Below, one piece after another: positions 23,357-34,888 of a stretch of DNA of 64,000 nucleotides. The notes below the pieces were generated by a model. That model worked only from the letters and a program-made list of their open reading frames with translations. It searched no databases and was not told the origin of the DNA. This DNA comes from Paraphoma chrysanthemicola (lineage: Eukaryota; Ascomycota; Dothideomycetes; Pleosporales; Phaeosphaeriaceae): NCBI GenBank assembly GCA_020744225.1, contig JAGMWG010000008.1, positions 186,001 to 250,000 on the forward strand, given 5' to 3'. The number at the start of each line of letters is the position of its first letter. Position 1 is the first letter of the stretch. The translations under genes and the position numbers were made by a program.

Positions 23357-24586
23357 CTAATTTGTGTTCTTGCTCAAGACAGCAACTTTTCGTAAGGTTT
23401 CATTATTGAGGATTAGCGATCTAACCGCGTCTTGCTTGACCATGCTAATCCATATATCTTCAGTCCTGTGCTGGCAATGCCGAGCGAGCTGGGCGGGTCG
23501 AGCAAGTTGAGCGGGTTGATGGTGGTGGCCGCGGTGCGCCAGCGGTGGATGGAGCAAGGAAATTCTTCGATGCAGCCGGTATGCGGGCTGGTGCTGGACC
23601 AGACGGTGATAGCGACTCATCATTTCAACTAACTCAAGGGAATCGGCATGGGAAGCTCCACCTCGAGTGGACCGACGATTGGATCGACAAGGTCGAGCTG
23701 AGTCTGGCAAAGGTGCGGTAGACAGCGCCGGATGAGGTGGTGGCGCAGAATATGAGTAGCCATGATTGATATTGGGCTGCTGAGGAGGCACCGCTGGCTG
23801 GCTCGCGACGTTTCTCTAGAGGTTATCAGCCGCGGTCGGTGCAGTTGAGAGCACAGCGAGAGTCGCAGGCGTCGGTGCATGAGGGCGACGATCGCATTCA
23901 CGGACTGAGCCGCCAGACGCACCAGAGCCACCAGGTCCGGCTGTAGATGTGGGAGTGTGCGGGAGTGACGAAGTCGAAGTCGCTGGCGGTGCTGGAGGGT
24001 CAGGAATGGGTCGATGGTATGTCGTTGGATCGTGGATATCCCAACGACCAACATATCCAGTCAGACGGCGAATGTTTAAGCTCACGATGATATCTTAGGC
24101 TTCTTGGGCTTCGATGGTGGTCGCGCCATTCATCCATGTGATACTGACATGCTGGCAATCCTTATCATCTCAGACGAAGACCGCGAACGGCGAAATGGTA
24201 ATACTCGGTGCAAGTCTACGCCTATAATGGACATCCACCGAAGACCATCAACCTGTGCATCTGCGACACTGACTACGAAGATAAGAGTCTTGACAAAGCC
24301 AGCACTGAGTGCCGCATTTTCTCCTGGTATTTCGAAATGAGTTATCGCAATTTAGACCAAGGCGATTAACACATCTAGCGCTCTGCGTTAGGCAGCTCAA
24401 GGAGAACACGGATGTGCGGACCAAGGAGAATTTGAAGTAGTACGCTACCAGCGGGTGTGTAAAACCCAACGCTTCGCTTTGCGTCCGCTTTCTGTTAGTC
24501 GGCGCACAACGGGGAGAAGCTAAACGAGAAGAAGAGGGTATCGCGACATTATGAGTGCATGCACATATGGCCGAGTTCGGTGACAA
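23357..24586 (-). pseudogene. Probable decayed coding frame, family unknown
   Basis: One minus-strand frame runs 1,230 bases with only four stops: TGA at 24248-24250, TGA at 24170-24172, TAA at 24095-24097 and TAG at 23816-23818. Random sequence of this composition would carry about nineteen. All four can arise by a C-to-T change from CGA, CAA or CAG. The reading has a Cys-rich piece (CGTQCWLCQDSYLRSQCRRC), a strand-like piece (DCQHVSITWMNGATT, then IRRLTGYVGRWDIHDP), and a Pro-rich then basic tail (about the last 240 codons). No intron arrangement that removes all four stops was found. A second minus frame is also open for 142 codons inside it, which lowers confidence. I do not recognise the family. 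Confidence 0.4.
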
Positions 24587-24874
24587 AGTATCGTGTTAGT
24601 CATGTATGTGATTAGGATCATGAAGCACAGTCACAGAACGCCGCTTCAGTTTCGACTTGATATTTCATTATTGGCTCTGGCGAACTCGATTGCTTCTAAA
24701 GATAATCGCCACATGATCCTTCTGTTGCTTCATATGGATACGAGTACGCATCTCTTCATTGGGTGAAATTCGCTCTACCAGATTGCCTGGACGGGCAGCG
24801 AGTACACGTCCAAAGATCCAATGACAATCCCAAATTTGACAATCAAAAGCGGCCACTTGACATCGAACGCAGCC

Positions 24875-27800
24875 CTAGTAACGATAATTGATGCCTCCCT
24901 CTGGTACTGGTGTCATTGTTGCCGCAGTCTCACGCGTCATGCTCCTCCTGTCGCGGCTCGCCACCGTCGTTAGTACTGGAAGAACGGTACGAGACGACGA
25001 AGATGGTAAAGGAGGCACAGTATCTTCTCGCTTAGATACCCTTTGGCCGCTATGCTGTACATACCCCTGGACACGACTTGCCTTGGGAGTTGGGGAGGTC
25101 ATCTGCTCCTCAGCCTCGCGCTTGATGCATGGACCACCAGGAATGCGCTTCGGCTTTAATATGAAGACATTCTTGTCAGATTTGTCTCGCGTGCGGTAGA
25201 AGGCGTGGCTTCCCGGGAATGTACCGCCCCAGTCGAGAGAGCTGTGCGAGATTTGTGGGCCGAGTACTAAGGGGAAATTAGCCGTGGTTCTCCAATTGAT
25301 GTTTTGAGACTTTTTTGTGCTTACCATAAAGCTCTTGGCTGGGGAGTTCAGGGAATTCAGTCTGCACCCCTTCGTCATGGAATGTCTTCTTCACAACCAC
25401 GTTTGACGGCTGGGCAATGACACGGTCCTGCCTAGGCGGAAGCTCGGGTCGTTGAAACTCGCGCACCGGTGCTTCATAATGAGACATTTCTGTGTCCCCC
25501 AGCTCTTCATCGGAAGTTTCATATTCATCGTCGCTGATGATGATCGGATCGGTTTCCATCTTGATCGAGGACGATATTCTCGTGCGTGCTGGCTGAGATT
25601 AGATCCGCGCATAGAGAGACACGGGAAACGGGGCATTACTTACGTGATGGTGCAGACGATCTTGCTTCAAAGTCTAGACTCGGTGCGCTATCTTCCTTGA
25701 GAGGGCTCACCGACTCTGGTGGAAGAGCTACAAAGGCCCCTGCTATATCGCGCGATATGCTAGGAAAGTACGCTTTAGTCGCCAGCAAGTTTGTAAAGAC
25801 TACGCCGTTACTATTGACTACGGGCGACAGCTGACTTGGGCATGGACACTTCCGTTCTGACACGTGTTAGTTGGGCACTTTGATTGCGGGTAGACATACC
25901 TTGATCGCTTAAATATTGTAGCACTTCACGTGGCTGATGATGAACTTCGGAGGTATCCGTACACCCTTCTACGTGGAGGATGATATTGACGGTCTTGTCC
26001 TTGTTCTGGTGCGAATCGACAGACTGCCAGGAAACGCGCAGCTCGTTCCTACGATCCGTGGTCACGCACTCAGCCGACCTAGGGGTTTGCGACAGACGAG
26101 CCAATGCCATACTCTTTAGCCAAGGGTCTTTTTCTGCAATTTCAGGGTAGTTATCACGGTTCTTGAGCTGAGAGAGCATGATATCCCACAGGTGCAGCAC
26201 CACGTGGTCGCAAACGAAAGGATGCTGGTGGTCCGAATCGAGTCCTTCGCAAAACACGTCGCGTTGATGAGCTCCTGCATAAGTGAGCCACCGATTGTGA
26301 ATTCTCCAGGTCGTTTCGAAGAATCCGGTATCGATCTGCAGCGTCGCACCGTCTACAAAAACGATCTGCATGTCTTTAGTGGCTTGAGAGGAACTCAAGA
26401 GACATCTTAGCATGCGGTCCACATGTTTGGCAAATGGTTGATCGGGTGTAGTGATTGGTTCCGCAAATTCGAAACGATGGCGAAGCTCTTCGGCGGGCGT
26501 TCGGCAGAGGTTGTATTGTCGTAACAACTTCCACATTGTGGCGTCCAGGGGTATGGAAATCTTGTTCAAGCTCTGCTCGATGATCTGGACTTCCTACAGC
26601 TCAAGTTAGCATATGGTAGAGTTCTTGAAGTGGTAGACTAACATCCATGTGTTCGGTCGCGGAGTAGTAGAAGGCTGTTCGGCCTTGCTGATCATGGTTG
26701 TTGCTGAGCATTTGCTTCCAGATTATGGTGGCAACTTCCTCGTCCAGATTGGTGCCCGATTCGCTGTCTAAAACGACATCGCCTTTGTGATTCAGCGAAT
26801 TGAGGAGAAGGTCTGTGTATTCAGCAGCAATGTTTGCATTAAGAGAGTCATCCGCCAAGATTGCGGATGCCCAGATCGCTGCTATCTTCTCACTCTCTGC
26901 ATCAGCACCAAGGATCGCTTCACGATCCCGTGTTGTATTGCCGTCGACGAAGTTGTAGCCGTATGCGTAGTTTGTACCACGCTTGCCACCACTTGGAAGC
27001 AGCAGGCCGCGGAGGTACATCTTACCCTGAAATGCCGAGTCTTGGATGAGGTCGCCATGTATAGTTCGAAGCATCTCTTGTGGTGTGTTGACGTCAAGTG
27101 TGACGGTGAGCATTTTCCGGAAACTGTCCACGTGCAGTCGCTTGCCTTTCATCTTGTTGCCATGAATGTCGCGCGCGGCACCAGAAGCCCCGATAATCAC
27201 ACAAACATCTTCCCATGGTCTAGCACTTTCGGTTCGGAGTGGCCCGGAGTCTTTCTGTCGGAGCTTCGCGATGGATGCGTCGGTCATGCGTCTCAGTCCA
27301 CAAGCCAGCTCTCCTTTCTTGAACATGAAAGTCCATTTGAAGGTACCGCTCTCGATGCGGATATTGTAGCCCATCCGACGAAAGACAAGAGCACCCAATT
27401 TCATGCCCTCACCATGCTGGCCAGTCTGCCCATGGTCTGAGGCTTTGGAAGTAGCGCCAGTGCCTAGCGAGCGGAACGGTAGTGTGGCATTGAAGTTGGC
27501 AATCTTCAACCCACCGCCGATACCCTCACCATTCTTATCGTACTGAAAGCGGATGAACCCAAGTAGCCGAGTTCCATCGCGCTTGAAAGCTTTGACGAGA
27601 ATAAGTTGGCCTTTCTCCTCCGTCACGGTGCAGAATTGCGACAGAGTCAGCTTGAATGACCTCAGGATTCCGTCTCTCCTAAGCATGATTAGCTTTGATT
27701 AGTGTTGCGATTCATAGCCACATACCAGTTCTGATAAATTTCTCGAAAGGCTTCTTCGAGACCCCAGCCTCTCACGTAGTCGGTGGTGTAGTTCAAATAC

Positions 27801-27901
27801 TTGAGCGTGCTGTTTCGAATCTGCGATAGGTCCGAACACAGACCTGGGTTGTAACCTTCACCATCCGAAAAGTCATCGTAGTCACTGAATGGGTCGTCCA
27901 T
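24875..27901 (-). CDS. GHKL (Bergerat-fold) ATPase-like protein, fungal type
   Basis: Exons 27901-27726, 27678-26643, 26593-25900, 25856-25644, 25588-25325 and 25266-24875 give 924 residues. The N-box is split by the first intron (EAFREIYQ plus NWRDGI), with Glu and Asn as in Hsp90/MORC-type nucleotide sites. GQHGEGMKLGALVFRRMGY follows, a G2-box-like ATP-lid motif. The usual DxGxG of the G1 box is replaced by IANFNATLPFRSLGTG. Large middle regions (about 200-640) have no motif I can name. The C-terminal third is acidic then disordered (IIISDDEYETSDEEL, a possible SUMO-interacting-type stretch), ending Ser/Thr-rich and basic. In fungi similar proteins are common but uncharacterised; a nuclear MORC-like role is inference. 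Start at the first ATG (MDDPFSD); only a GTG lies upstream. Confidence 0.85.
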
Positions 27902-28436
27902 TTTGGCTTCACATAGACTTGTGTGTCGATTTGCTTGGCTCAGTGGAAGTGGAGTGTGAGCTGCGGCGATGAGTGGTAAGGCCACGAGAGCGATACGAGT
28001 GAGACTTCAGGCGATATGATGGGTCTCTCAAGTTGCGTAAGGCTCATCCCAAAAAGACAAATGAGGCTGAAAAAGTGTTGAGATTAGGGCGGGGAGGCTG
28101 AAGGCGGAGCGTTTGTTGTGGGCACGGACTTCAAACATTGAACCTGCAGTCACTGCAAGAAACGGCGGTAAACACGCGGCGTGAGGGAAGAATCGTATGA
28201 GAGTGAGAGCATGACATGAAATACCATCAATGCTGGCTACCTAAGCTGTCGTGAGCCAGGTACATCTACCAAATGTTGTGTTCCTTTTGCGGACCTGGAA
28301 CGTTTGTCCCGGCGGCACAGCAATCACGAGTGGACAACCACGCCGCACACTTGCAGCCACCATATGCAGAACTGACACTAGCGTTGTCCATAAGAAAAAT
28401 CGAATGCACCTCCGCCGCATCTATTTTGGAAACCAT
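27902..28436. other. Intergenic
   Basis: 535 bases between the GHKL gene start and the GH3 stop codon, both leftward. No gene seen; presumed GHKL promoter. Confidence 0.5.
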
Positions 28437-30911
28437 CTATACCACTGTAGCTGTCGCATTTCCCCTGAGGTCCTTCGAGCTCGAGCCAACATGCACCACA
28501 AAGTCGCCCTTCTCCACCACATACTCCATCTTTCTATTCCACAAGCCCCAGCTGCCGACATTCAGCTCGACGCTGACATCGACCGTCTCGCCAGCCTTGA
28601 CCAGCACCTTCTTGAAGCCCTTCAACTCAATGTTCGGGACGACGATGCTCGCCAGCACGTCTTGCACGTAGACCTGAACGACTTCCTTGCCATCGACGGG
28701 CGAAGTGTTGCTGACGCTGACAGTCGCGGTGATGGTGTCGCTTGCGCTGATTTCCGTCTTTGAAAGTGTGACGTTGGAGTAGGTGAAGTTGGCGTAGGAA
28801 AGCCCGTAGCCGAATTCGTATAGTGGCTGAGGAGTACTGAGGACATACTGGTGGCCGAATTGCAGAGTACCATTAGGCAAGATCGCTCCAGGATCGGTGT
28901 ACCGTCCCGAATTGAGGTAGTCGTAGTAAGTAGGTAGAGTGCCGACGTCATGCGGGAAAGAGACTGAGAGCTTGCCAGAGGGGCTGACGTCGCCGAAAAG
29001 CACATCAGCGAGACCATTGCCACCCTGCTCTCCGGGATAGAATTGCTGTACCAAGGCAGCTGCGTTGTCTGAGATCCAGGGCTCGGTGACGGGTTTTCCG
29101 GACGAGTACACTACGATGGTCGGCTTGCCGGTTTCGATGATTGCTTGAACGAGCGGGCCCATAGCGCCGACCAGGTTGAGTGATGCCACATCAACGTGCT
29201 CTCCGGTGGTAGCGTTAAGACCTTGCCAGAGTTCGTTCTGGTCGCGCGACCAAGTGCCGACTACAACCACGGCAACATCAGCGCCTTGAGCAGCAGCAAC
29301 GGCGTCGGGGAAGCCAGATTGGTCGTTCGACCAGCGCTCACAGCCCTGTGCATACGTCACAGTCGCGTTCGTAGCACGCTGAATGCCTTGTAGAGGAGTG
29401 ACGTTGGTGGGGTTGTACTGTGAGCGGAATACCACGTAGTCGCCAAGGTTAGTGATGTTTGCCATGGGTCCGATGACCGCTACCTTGGTGTTTCTCGACA
29501 ACGGCAGCGTGTTGTTCTTGTTTTCGAGAAGCACAATCGATTCTGCCTCCATCTTTCGTGCAAGCTGAACGTGCTCCTCGGTATGAACGATGGATTTCGT
29601 TGCGTTGGCCGGAACGCCGTGGTATGGGTTCTCGAAGAGACCCATTGCAAACTTTGCCCGCAACTGCCTTGAAACAGCCCGGTCAACAACTTCGATGTCA
29701 ATCTTGCCTTCCTCGACCAGGCGCGGAATGTTCTCATAGTTGTACGAGCCACCACCCATTTCAACATCATTACCATTAGGAAGAGTCATGAGAGTTACAG
29801 CCTCCTTGTCGATAGGCTTGTCCGCAGTCTTGCACTGACACAGCTTGAATGTGCAGCAGAGGCGGTCCGTCGCGCCAGCATCGGATGTTACCCAGTACTG
29901 GTAGCCCCATTCTTTCCGCAGAATAGTCTCCTGAAGGTGATCATCCGCTACACTAGGTATGCCATCGTAACTATGGTAGGCTCCCTGTAATTGTCAGCAA
30001 ATGAGTATTTTAAAGGGTGGGTATGTATCTGCCGCTGAAACTTGGAATTCTTGACTTCAAGAACCAGCGAACATTTTGTACCAAGGAGTTCTTACCATAA
30101 TGCTCCAAGCATCAGCATCAATGATAGCACGCTTGAACGATGGTAGCCAAGTTGTGCGAAGCTCACGTTCTCCACCATGAACCGGACCAGTGTTCAATCC
30201 TTGCTCAGGTGCGCTGAAACCAGCAAAGTGCTTGACAGTAGCACTGACATTCAGGCTCTGTACTGCCTTTACATACTGATAGCCCATTTCACCGGACAGG
30301 AAGCCGTCTTCACCATAAGTCTCCTCCACTCTGCCGAAGCGTAGTTCACGTGCGAGGTCCTGAACAGGAGCGAACAACTGGTTGATGCCAAGAGCTTGAC
30401 TTTCTTTTGCAATGGCAATTCCCATCTCGTGGATTAGTTCAGGGTCCCAAGAACATGCGTGGGCAATGGGACTGTTGAAGATTGTTGCGTTCCCATAAAG
30501 CACGCCATGGATACCTTCTGTTTGGGTCAACGCTGGAATACCCAGTGTTGTGTTGTGTACCAGGTAGTCCTGAGCTCGCTTGATACCGCTGCTGATCCAT
30601 TCTGGTGGGATGGCATACCCAACATAAAACTGTCCTGCTCGTTTATTAAAGTTCCACTCGAGGCCAGTCCTGTTGAAAGCATTTGTGGTCGTATTGATCC
30701 AGTTTGAGATGTCGCCTTGAATGAGCTGGGCAGTCTTCTCTTCAATTGTCATTCGGGATAGCAGATCAGAAACTCGTGCGTCGATCGAGGCGGATGGATC
30801 TTTGTATGTGGCGTTGGCGGCTTGTTGCCTCCGCACAAGGTCGTAGGCTGTGCTAGGAACGGAAAGCAAGCTTCCCAGAAGGAAGACAGCCTTGAGGGAA
30901 AAGTACGGCAT
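28437..30911 (-). CDS. Secreted GH3 glycoside hydrolase (beta-glucosidase/beta-xylosidase type)
   Basis: Exons 30911-30096 and 29984-28437 (111-base intron) give 787 residues. A signal peptide (LKAVFLLGSLLSVPSTA) is followed by the GH3 N-terminal barrel: ARVSDLLSRMTIEEKTAQL, ALTQTEGIHGV, LFAPVQDLARELRFGRVEE, TVKHFAGF, and the nucleophile region YWVTSDAGATD, where the Asp after Ser is the expected catalytic nucleophile. The second domain carries LLENKNNTLPLS, VAVIGP, VVVVGT and the proline-rich PLYEFGYGLSY. A fibronectin-III-like domain closes the protein (KEVVQVYVQD to LRGNATATVV). More than ten NxS/T sites fit secretion. GH3 members act on beta-glucosides, xylosides or N-acetyl-glucosaminides; the exact substrate is not readable here. 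The role is plant-wall or wall-glucan breakdown. Confidence 0.95.
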
Positions 30912-32057
30912 GTTGGCTGACTGGTCCGAAGTACTTCAGAACTTGACGAGCTAAGATACTTGCACCATGTTCTCATCGGTCTTATACCATGTTGCAAATT
31001 TGATCTGCAGGGTTTCCCGACACTGTGGTAACACCAGCTCCTGCGGACAATCTACGGCCGATGCTGCGCTGTCTAAATGAATGGTCATGGTTCATAGACA
31101 GACGTATTGCCGTCTTCGGTGATTGACATGGTCGATCACTGCAACGCGAAGCACCCTGAGGGTTACAGGCCGACAGAAACCCGGGTAGTGGTAGCGGGGT
31201 GCATCGGATCTGGTCAAAGTGATCGTGTCAAAACAGCTCACTTCACGTAGCTGTTCTCTATGTGAAGAACGCGTCGTAAAAATGGTACATCGCACTTTCC
31301 ATGATGGAATTCTGTCGAGAGGGAAATTAAGCTTTGGTGTCTGATTGATGGAAGGCGCCGGAGAAATTGTGGCGGTCGCTAGCCCCTTCGGGTGTCCCCG
31401 CCCATATCAACCGCCAGAACAACCGTCTCCGCATCTCAACCCCAGATCTTGTCCCGTAGACACTTTCTTCGTCCTGCCTGACTCGGATCGCTCTTGAAAT
31501 TCGAGGGTTCTAGCGGAAGCTAGGCTGAGGATCCGATGGATGATCTGCTGGACTATTTCGTGTGCGCCAAAACAAGATCAAAGGGGCGTCGAGATGTTCT
31601 TGGTTTAACATAAACTTACTTGGCCATGCCTTGAGAAACATGCCTGGACCCTGTTTCGGTGATACTGTTCGGTGCGGATGCACTTCCTCTTGTGGCAAGT
31701 TAGGCTGGGAGAAGGAGAGCGCCCTCATCGGAGCTGTTGTAATCGATCGCAGAAGTCTCATTGGTGTGAAGAAATCTCCAGCATACCTTTCATTATACAC
31801 ATTGTACATGTTTCCACCTAAGAGCCTATACTGCAGGTTTCCTTACCACATCTCATACGTCTCGTACATTGCCTGACTATTCATCCAGCAACTTACCAAT
31901 CCTATAGACGCCATCCATTCCGAATGACTAAGGTATACCCAAGCCCAGTCCTGATCCCAAACGCCATGCGCAATGCCAATCCCAAATTCTCGATTATTAT
32001 TATCATACCCATATAAAAATTGTACAAAGAATTAAGTAATCTCCACTCTCACAAACC
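30912..32057. other. Intergenic, GH3 promoter side
   Basis: 1.15 kb between the GH3 start and the stop of the repeat protein, both leftward. Short frames only. The AT-rich stretch around 31990-32040 is likely the 3' UTR of the repeat protein. Confidence 0.5.
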
Positions 32058-33721
32058 TCATCGCATCAACACAATCACACCCACCAAGAATGTGACCCAC
32101 CAGACTCTCTCCTTGCCTCTTGCGCTCATATTGCCACCATTTGCACTTGGTGCAGGCGGAATGCCTGTGCTTTGTGCCGTCACGGATGCACTTGGCGTAG
32201 CGGCGGTGCTGAGTGTTGAGCGCGAAGAGGACGACGAAGCGCCTGCGGACGCTGAGGATGGAGTTGCGCTTGGTGGTACGTATGCAGAAGCGCGGGAAAA
32301 GGAGGCCGTGTTAATGGGGATGAATGTTGAAGATGCGGCGCTGGAGTCGGATGGTGCGCCGGATGCAGCAGATGAGGCTACTGATGCAACTGAAGATAGT
32401 GCGCTGGAGACCGCTGCTGAAATGGACGAAGGCGCGACGGATGGTGTGTTCGCTGCGCTTGTTGCTGAAGCAGGAGATGAGGGTACAACACCAGAGCTTG
32501 GGACCTGCGATGGTAGAATGGATAGTCCGGCTGATGAGGGCGCAACAGGTCCGCTAGATGCGGGCGCTGGAACGATGCCCGGTGTGAAAGACGGGACGAT
32601 ACCTGGTGTGAAAGACGGGACGACACCAGGTGTTGAGAACGGAATAAATCCAGGAATGACGGTTGGCGTCTGTACTATGCTTAATGCAATCGCAGATGGG
32701 GAAGAAACGGTTATGTCGCTAACAATTGGAACTGGAACCACGTAGAACGAGTTGCTAGGCGACCAAGTGCCAGCAGATGAGGTGGCTGGCAAGGGAGCAG
32801 CAGATGTTAGTGCTGGAGGAGCCGGCGATTGTTGGGATACTGCTGCGGAGCTGGGACTGCCATAGACTGCAGAGGGCGCTGGGACCGAGTATTGACCAAC
32901 GCTGCTGGATAGAGGGACTGGGACAACATAGAACGAGTTGCTTGGTGACCAACTGCCAACGGACGAAGTTGCAGGTACGATGGCCGCCGATGTCGGTGCT
33001 GGAGGAGCCGGCGATTGTTGTGACACTGCTGCAGAGCTTGGGGTGCCGTAGATCGCTGAAGGTGCAGGAATCGAAGACTGACCAGCACTGCTTGGCAGCG
33101 GGACAGGGACCACATAGAAGGAGTTACTTGGTGACCATTGACCGACCGATGACGACGCAGCTGGAAGTTGCACAGTCGAATAAGCGGGCGCGGACACGAC
33201 AGGAGTCTGCGACGATTGTACCAGAGCCGCCGATGAACCAGGTGTGACAACGATGGAGGAAAGCGGACTTGATAGCGGTACTGGGACGACGTAGAACGAG
33301 TTGCTGGGTGACCAGCTACCGACGGACGAGATTTGATAGCCTGGTGCACTACTTGGCGATGATGGTGAACTGGTGACGACGATGGCCGTTGTCTTGTGTT
33401 GCTCCTCTGACTTTGGCGTTGGCGAAGGGACGGACAAGCTTGAATCGCTTTCGCATGGCTCATCTTCTTGCGGAGGTAACGAAGGCAGCGGTATTGATGA
33501 TTGAGTGCCATATGCTGCTTGCTTCAAGGTTGCGCTGCTCGACCCTTGCCACCAATATGGATGTGGGATCGCATCGACGTCTGCTGTGCAGAGTCAGTTT
33601 TGTGAAGCCATCGCAATGTACTTGGTTACTTACTGCTAGCGGCCGGGAACGGTGCTGGTACACGACCGAACACGCCTGTTGACAAGGCGGCGGCCACCAA
33701 GACTGACGATGTGCTCCTCAT
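32058..33721 (-). CDS. GPI-type Ser/Ala/Pro-rich wall protein with four tandem repeats
   Basis: Exons 33721-33634 and 33580-32058 (53-base intron) give 536 residues. A signal peptide (SSVLVAAALSTGVFG) leads into a mature region almost wholly Ser, Ala, Pro, Val and Thr. Four copies of a roughly 60-residue unit are centred on GxWSPSNSFYVVPVP (near 33300, 33120, 32937 and 32747), separated by Ser/Pro linkers. Two smaller PSFTPGIVPSFTPGIVP units follow. The C-terminus is a hydrophobic tail (VWWVTFLVGVIVLMR), fitting GPI attachment. The composition suggests a heavily O-glycosylated stalk on the cell surface. The core repeat is aromatic-rich and more conserved than the linkers, so it is probably the functional part. 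Family not recognised; adhesion or wall structure is inference. Confidence 0.83.
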
Positions 33722-34888
33722 TTTTACCGGAAGAGGAAATGTGAAGAAGACTGGATCGTGTTCTGATTGGCCAGCTAAGGTCTGATCAGATGGAATGCGC
33801 GACCACGAAAAGTCGAATATTCAACGAATGTCAGTAACGCAAAATCGAAGCATTCCACAGTCTCCAGCCTCCGTCACTTATGTATCAGCCGACTGCGTAT
33901 TGACATGGCGGTCAAAAGCAGGGGGTTGACTTGTCCATGAGGCTGGGCACCAGCCATCCCGCCAAAATCATGTTTGTCGCACAACAACGTCGACGTAGCG
34001 CGGCGTATGCATGGGATCTGCATGCTACCCACGCGGAAAGATCTAAAACATGCCGGTCTATCGATTTGACGCACGGAGATCCGGGTTTTGCAAATGCGAT
34101 GCGTCCAGACAAGCTCAAGTAGGACAAAAACGAGATGGCAGGCAGGTGCACGGGCCATCTCACACCAAAAAACCACAGCAGATCTCGAAGCGAGAAAACA
34201 TTGTGCCTCCATCGCGACTTCTCGTGCCATGCAGCGTGCAGACTGCAAGGCAATAGCGTTCCGGTGTGAAGATGACGGTTCATATGGCGACGTGCCGCTC
34301 TTCACCGGCGTCTGGAGCATGCAACGGCAGGCGGCATCTTCACCGCCCTGCTCTTCAAGCAGAAATCCAACGTGTAGTACGCCGTGGTCCCTTTGTACTC
34401 TCGCACATGGAAGTGCCACTTCCTCGCACATGTAAGAAAGACGACAATCGGCCAGGATGCGCGCTGTCGTCGCAATTCTCTGGCTTCGGCCGCGTGAGCC
34501 CTTCAAGCCCCGAAATTCACCATAACAGGTAGTACACATTGTGAGAAAATATCAGAATAATCAATTAGGTCTACATATGTCAGCCGCCGAGGGCGTGTCC
34601 TTGAAACCTCATGGACACTGATGTGCTAGTCCACAAGTAATACAGATGCGGCACCGCGAGCGATCTGTTAAGCCAAGTCAGCAATGTTTGAGGCAATCAT
34701 TGTGGATTAAGCAGAGTGATTGATGCAATGTCAGACAGCAGTTGGATATTGAGTCCACACAAAGGTTCAGAACAGGTCTGTGAATAATCTTTTTCTCATC
34801 ATTGCATGGGATTTGGGTGCAAGGGAGGTTCGCGCTTACCAAAATGTGAGTGGAGCAACAGAGCCGAGGCTGAGAAGTCACACTTGCT
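33722..34888. other. Gene-free stretch
   Basis: 1.17 kb between the repeat-protein start and the histidine-phosphatase stop. A 221-codon minus frame crosses it but has no domain, no sensible start context and an opposing open frame, so it is not annotated. Confidence 0.5.

Noticed and set aside
26787..27440. 217-codon plus-strand frame
   Set aside because: It is the antisense shadow of the GHKL gene, whose motifs and splice pattern are clear.
32020..32745. 241-codon plus-strand Ala/Glu/Asp-rich frame
   Set aside because: Antisense shadow of the Ser/Ala/Pro-rich wall protein; low-complexity codons keep the opposite strand open.
33874..34539. 221-codon minus-strand frame
   Set aside because: No domain, no good start, biased composition, and open frames on the other strand over the same bases.
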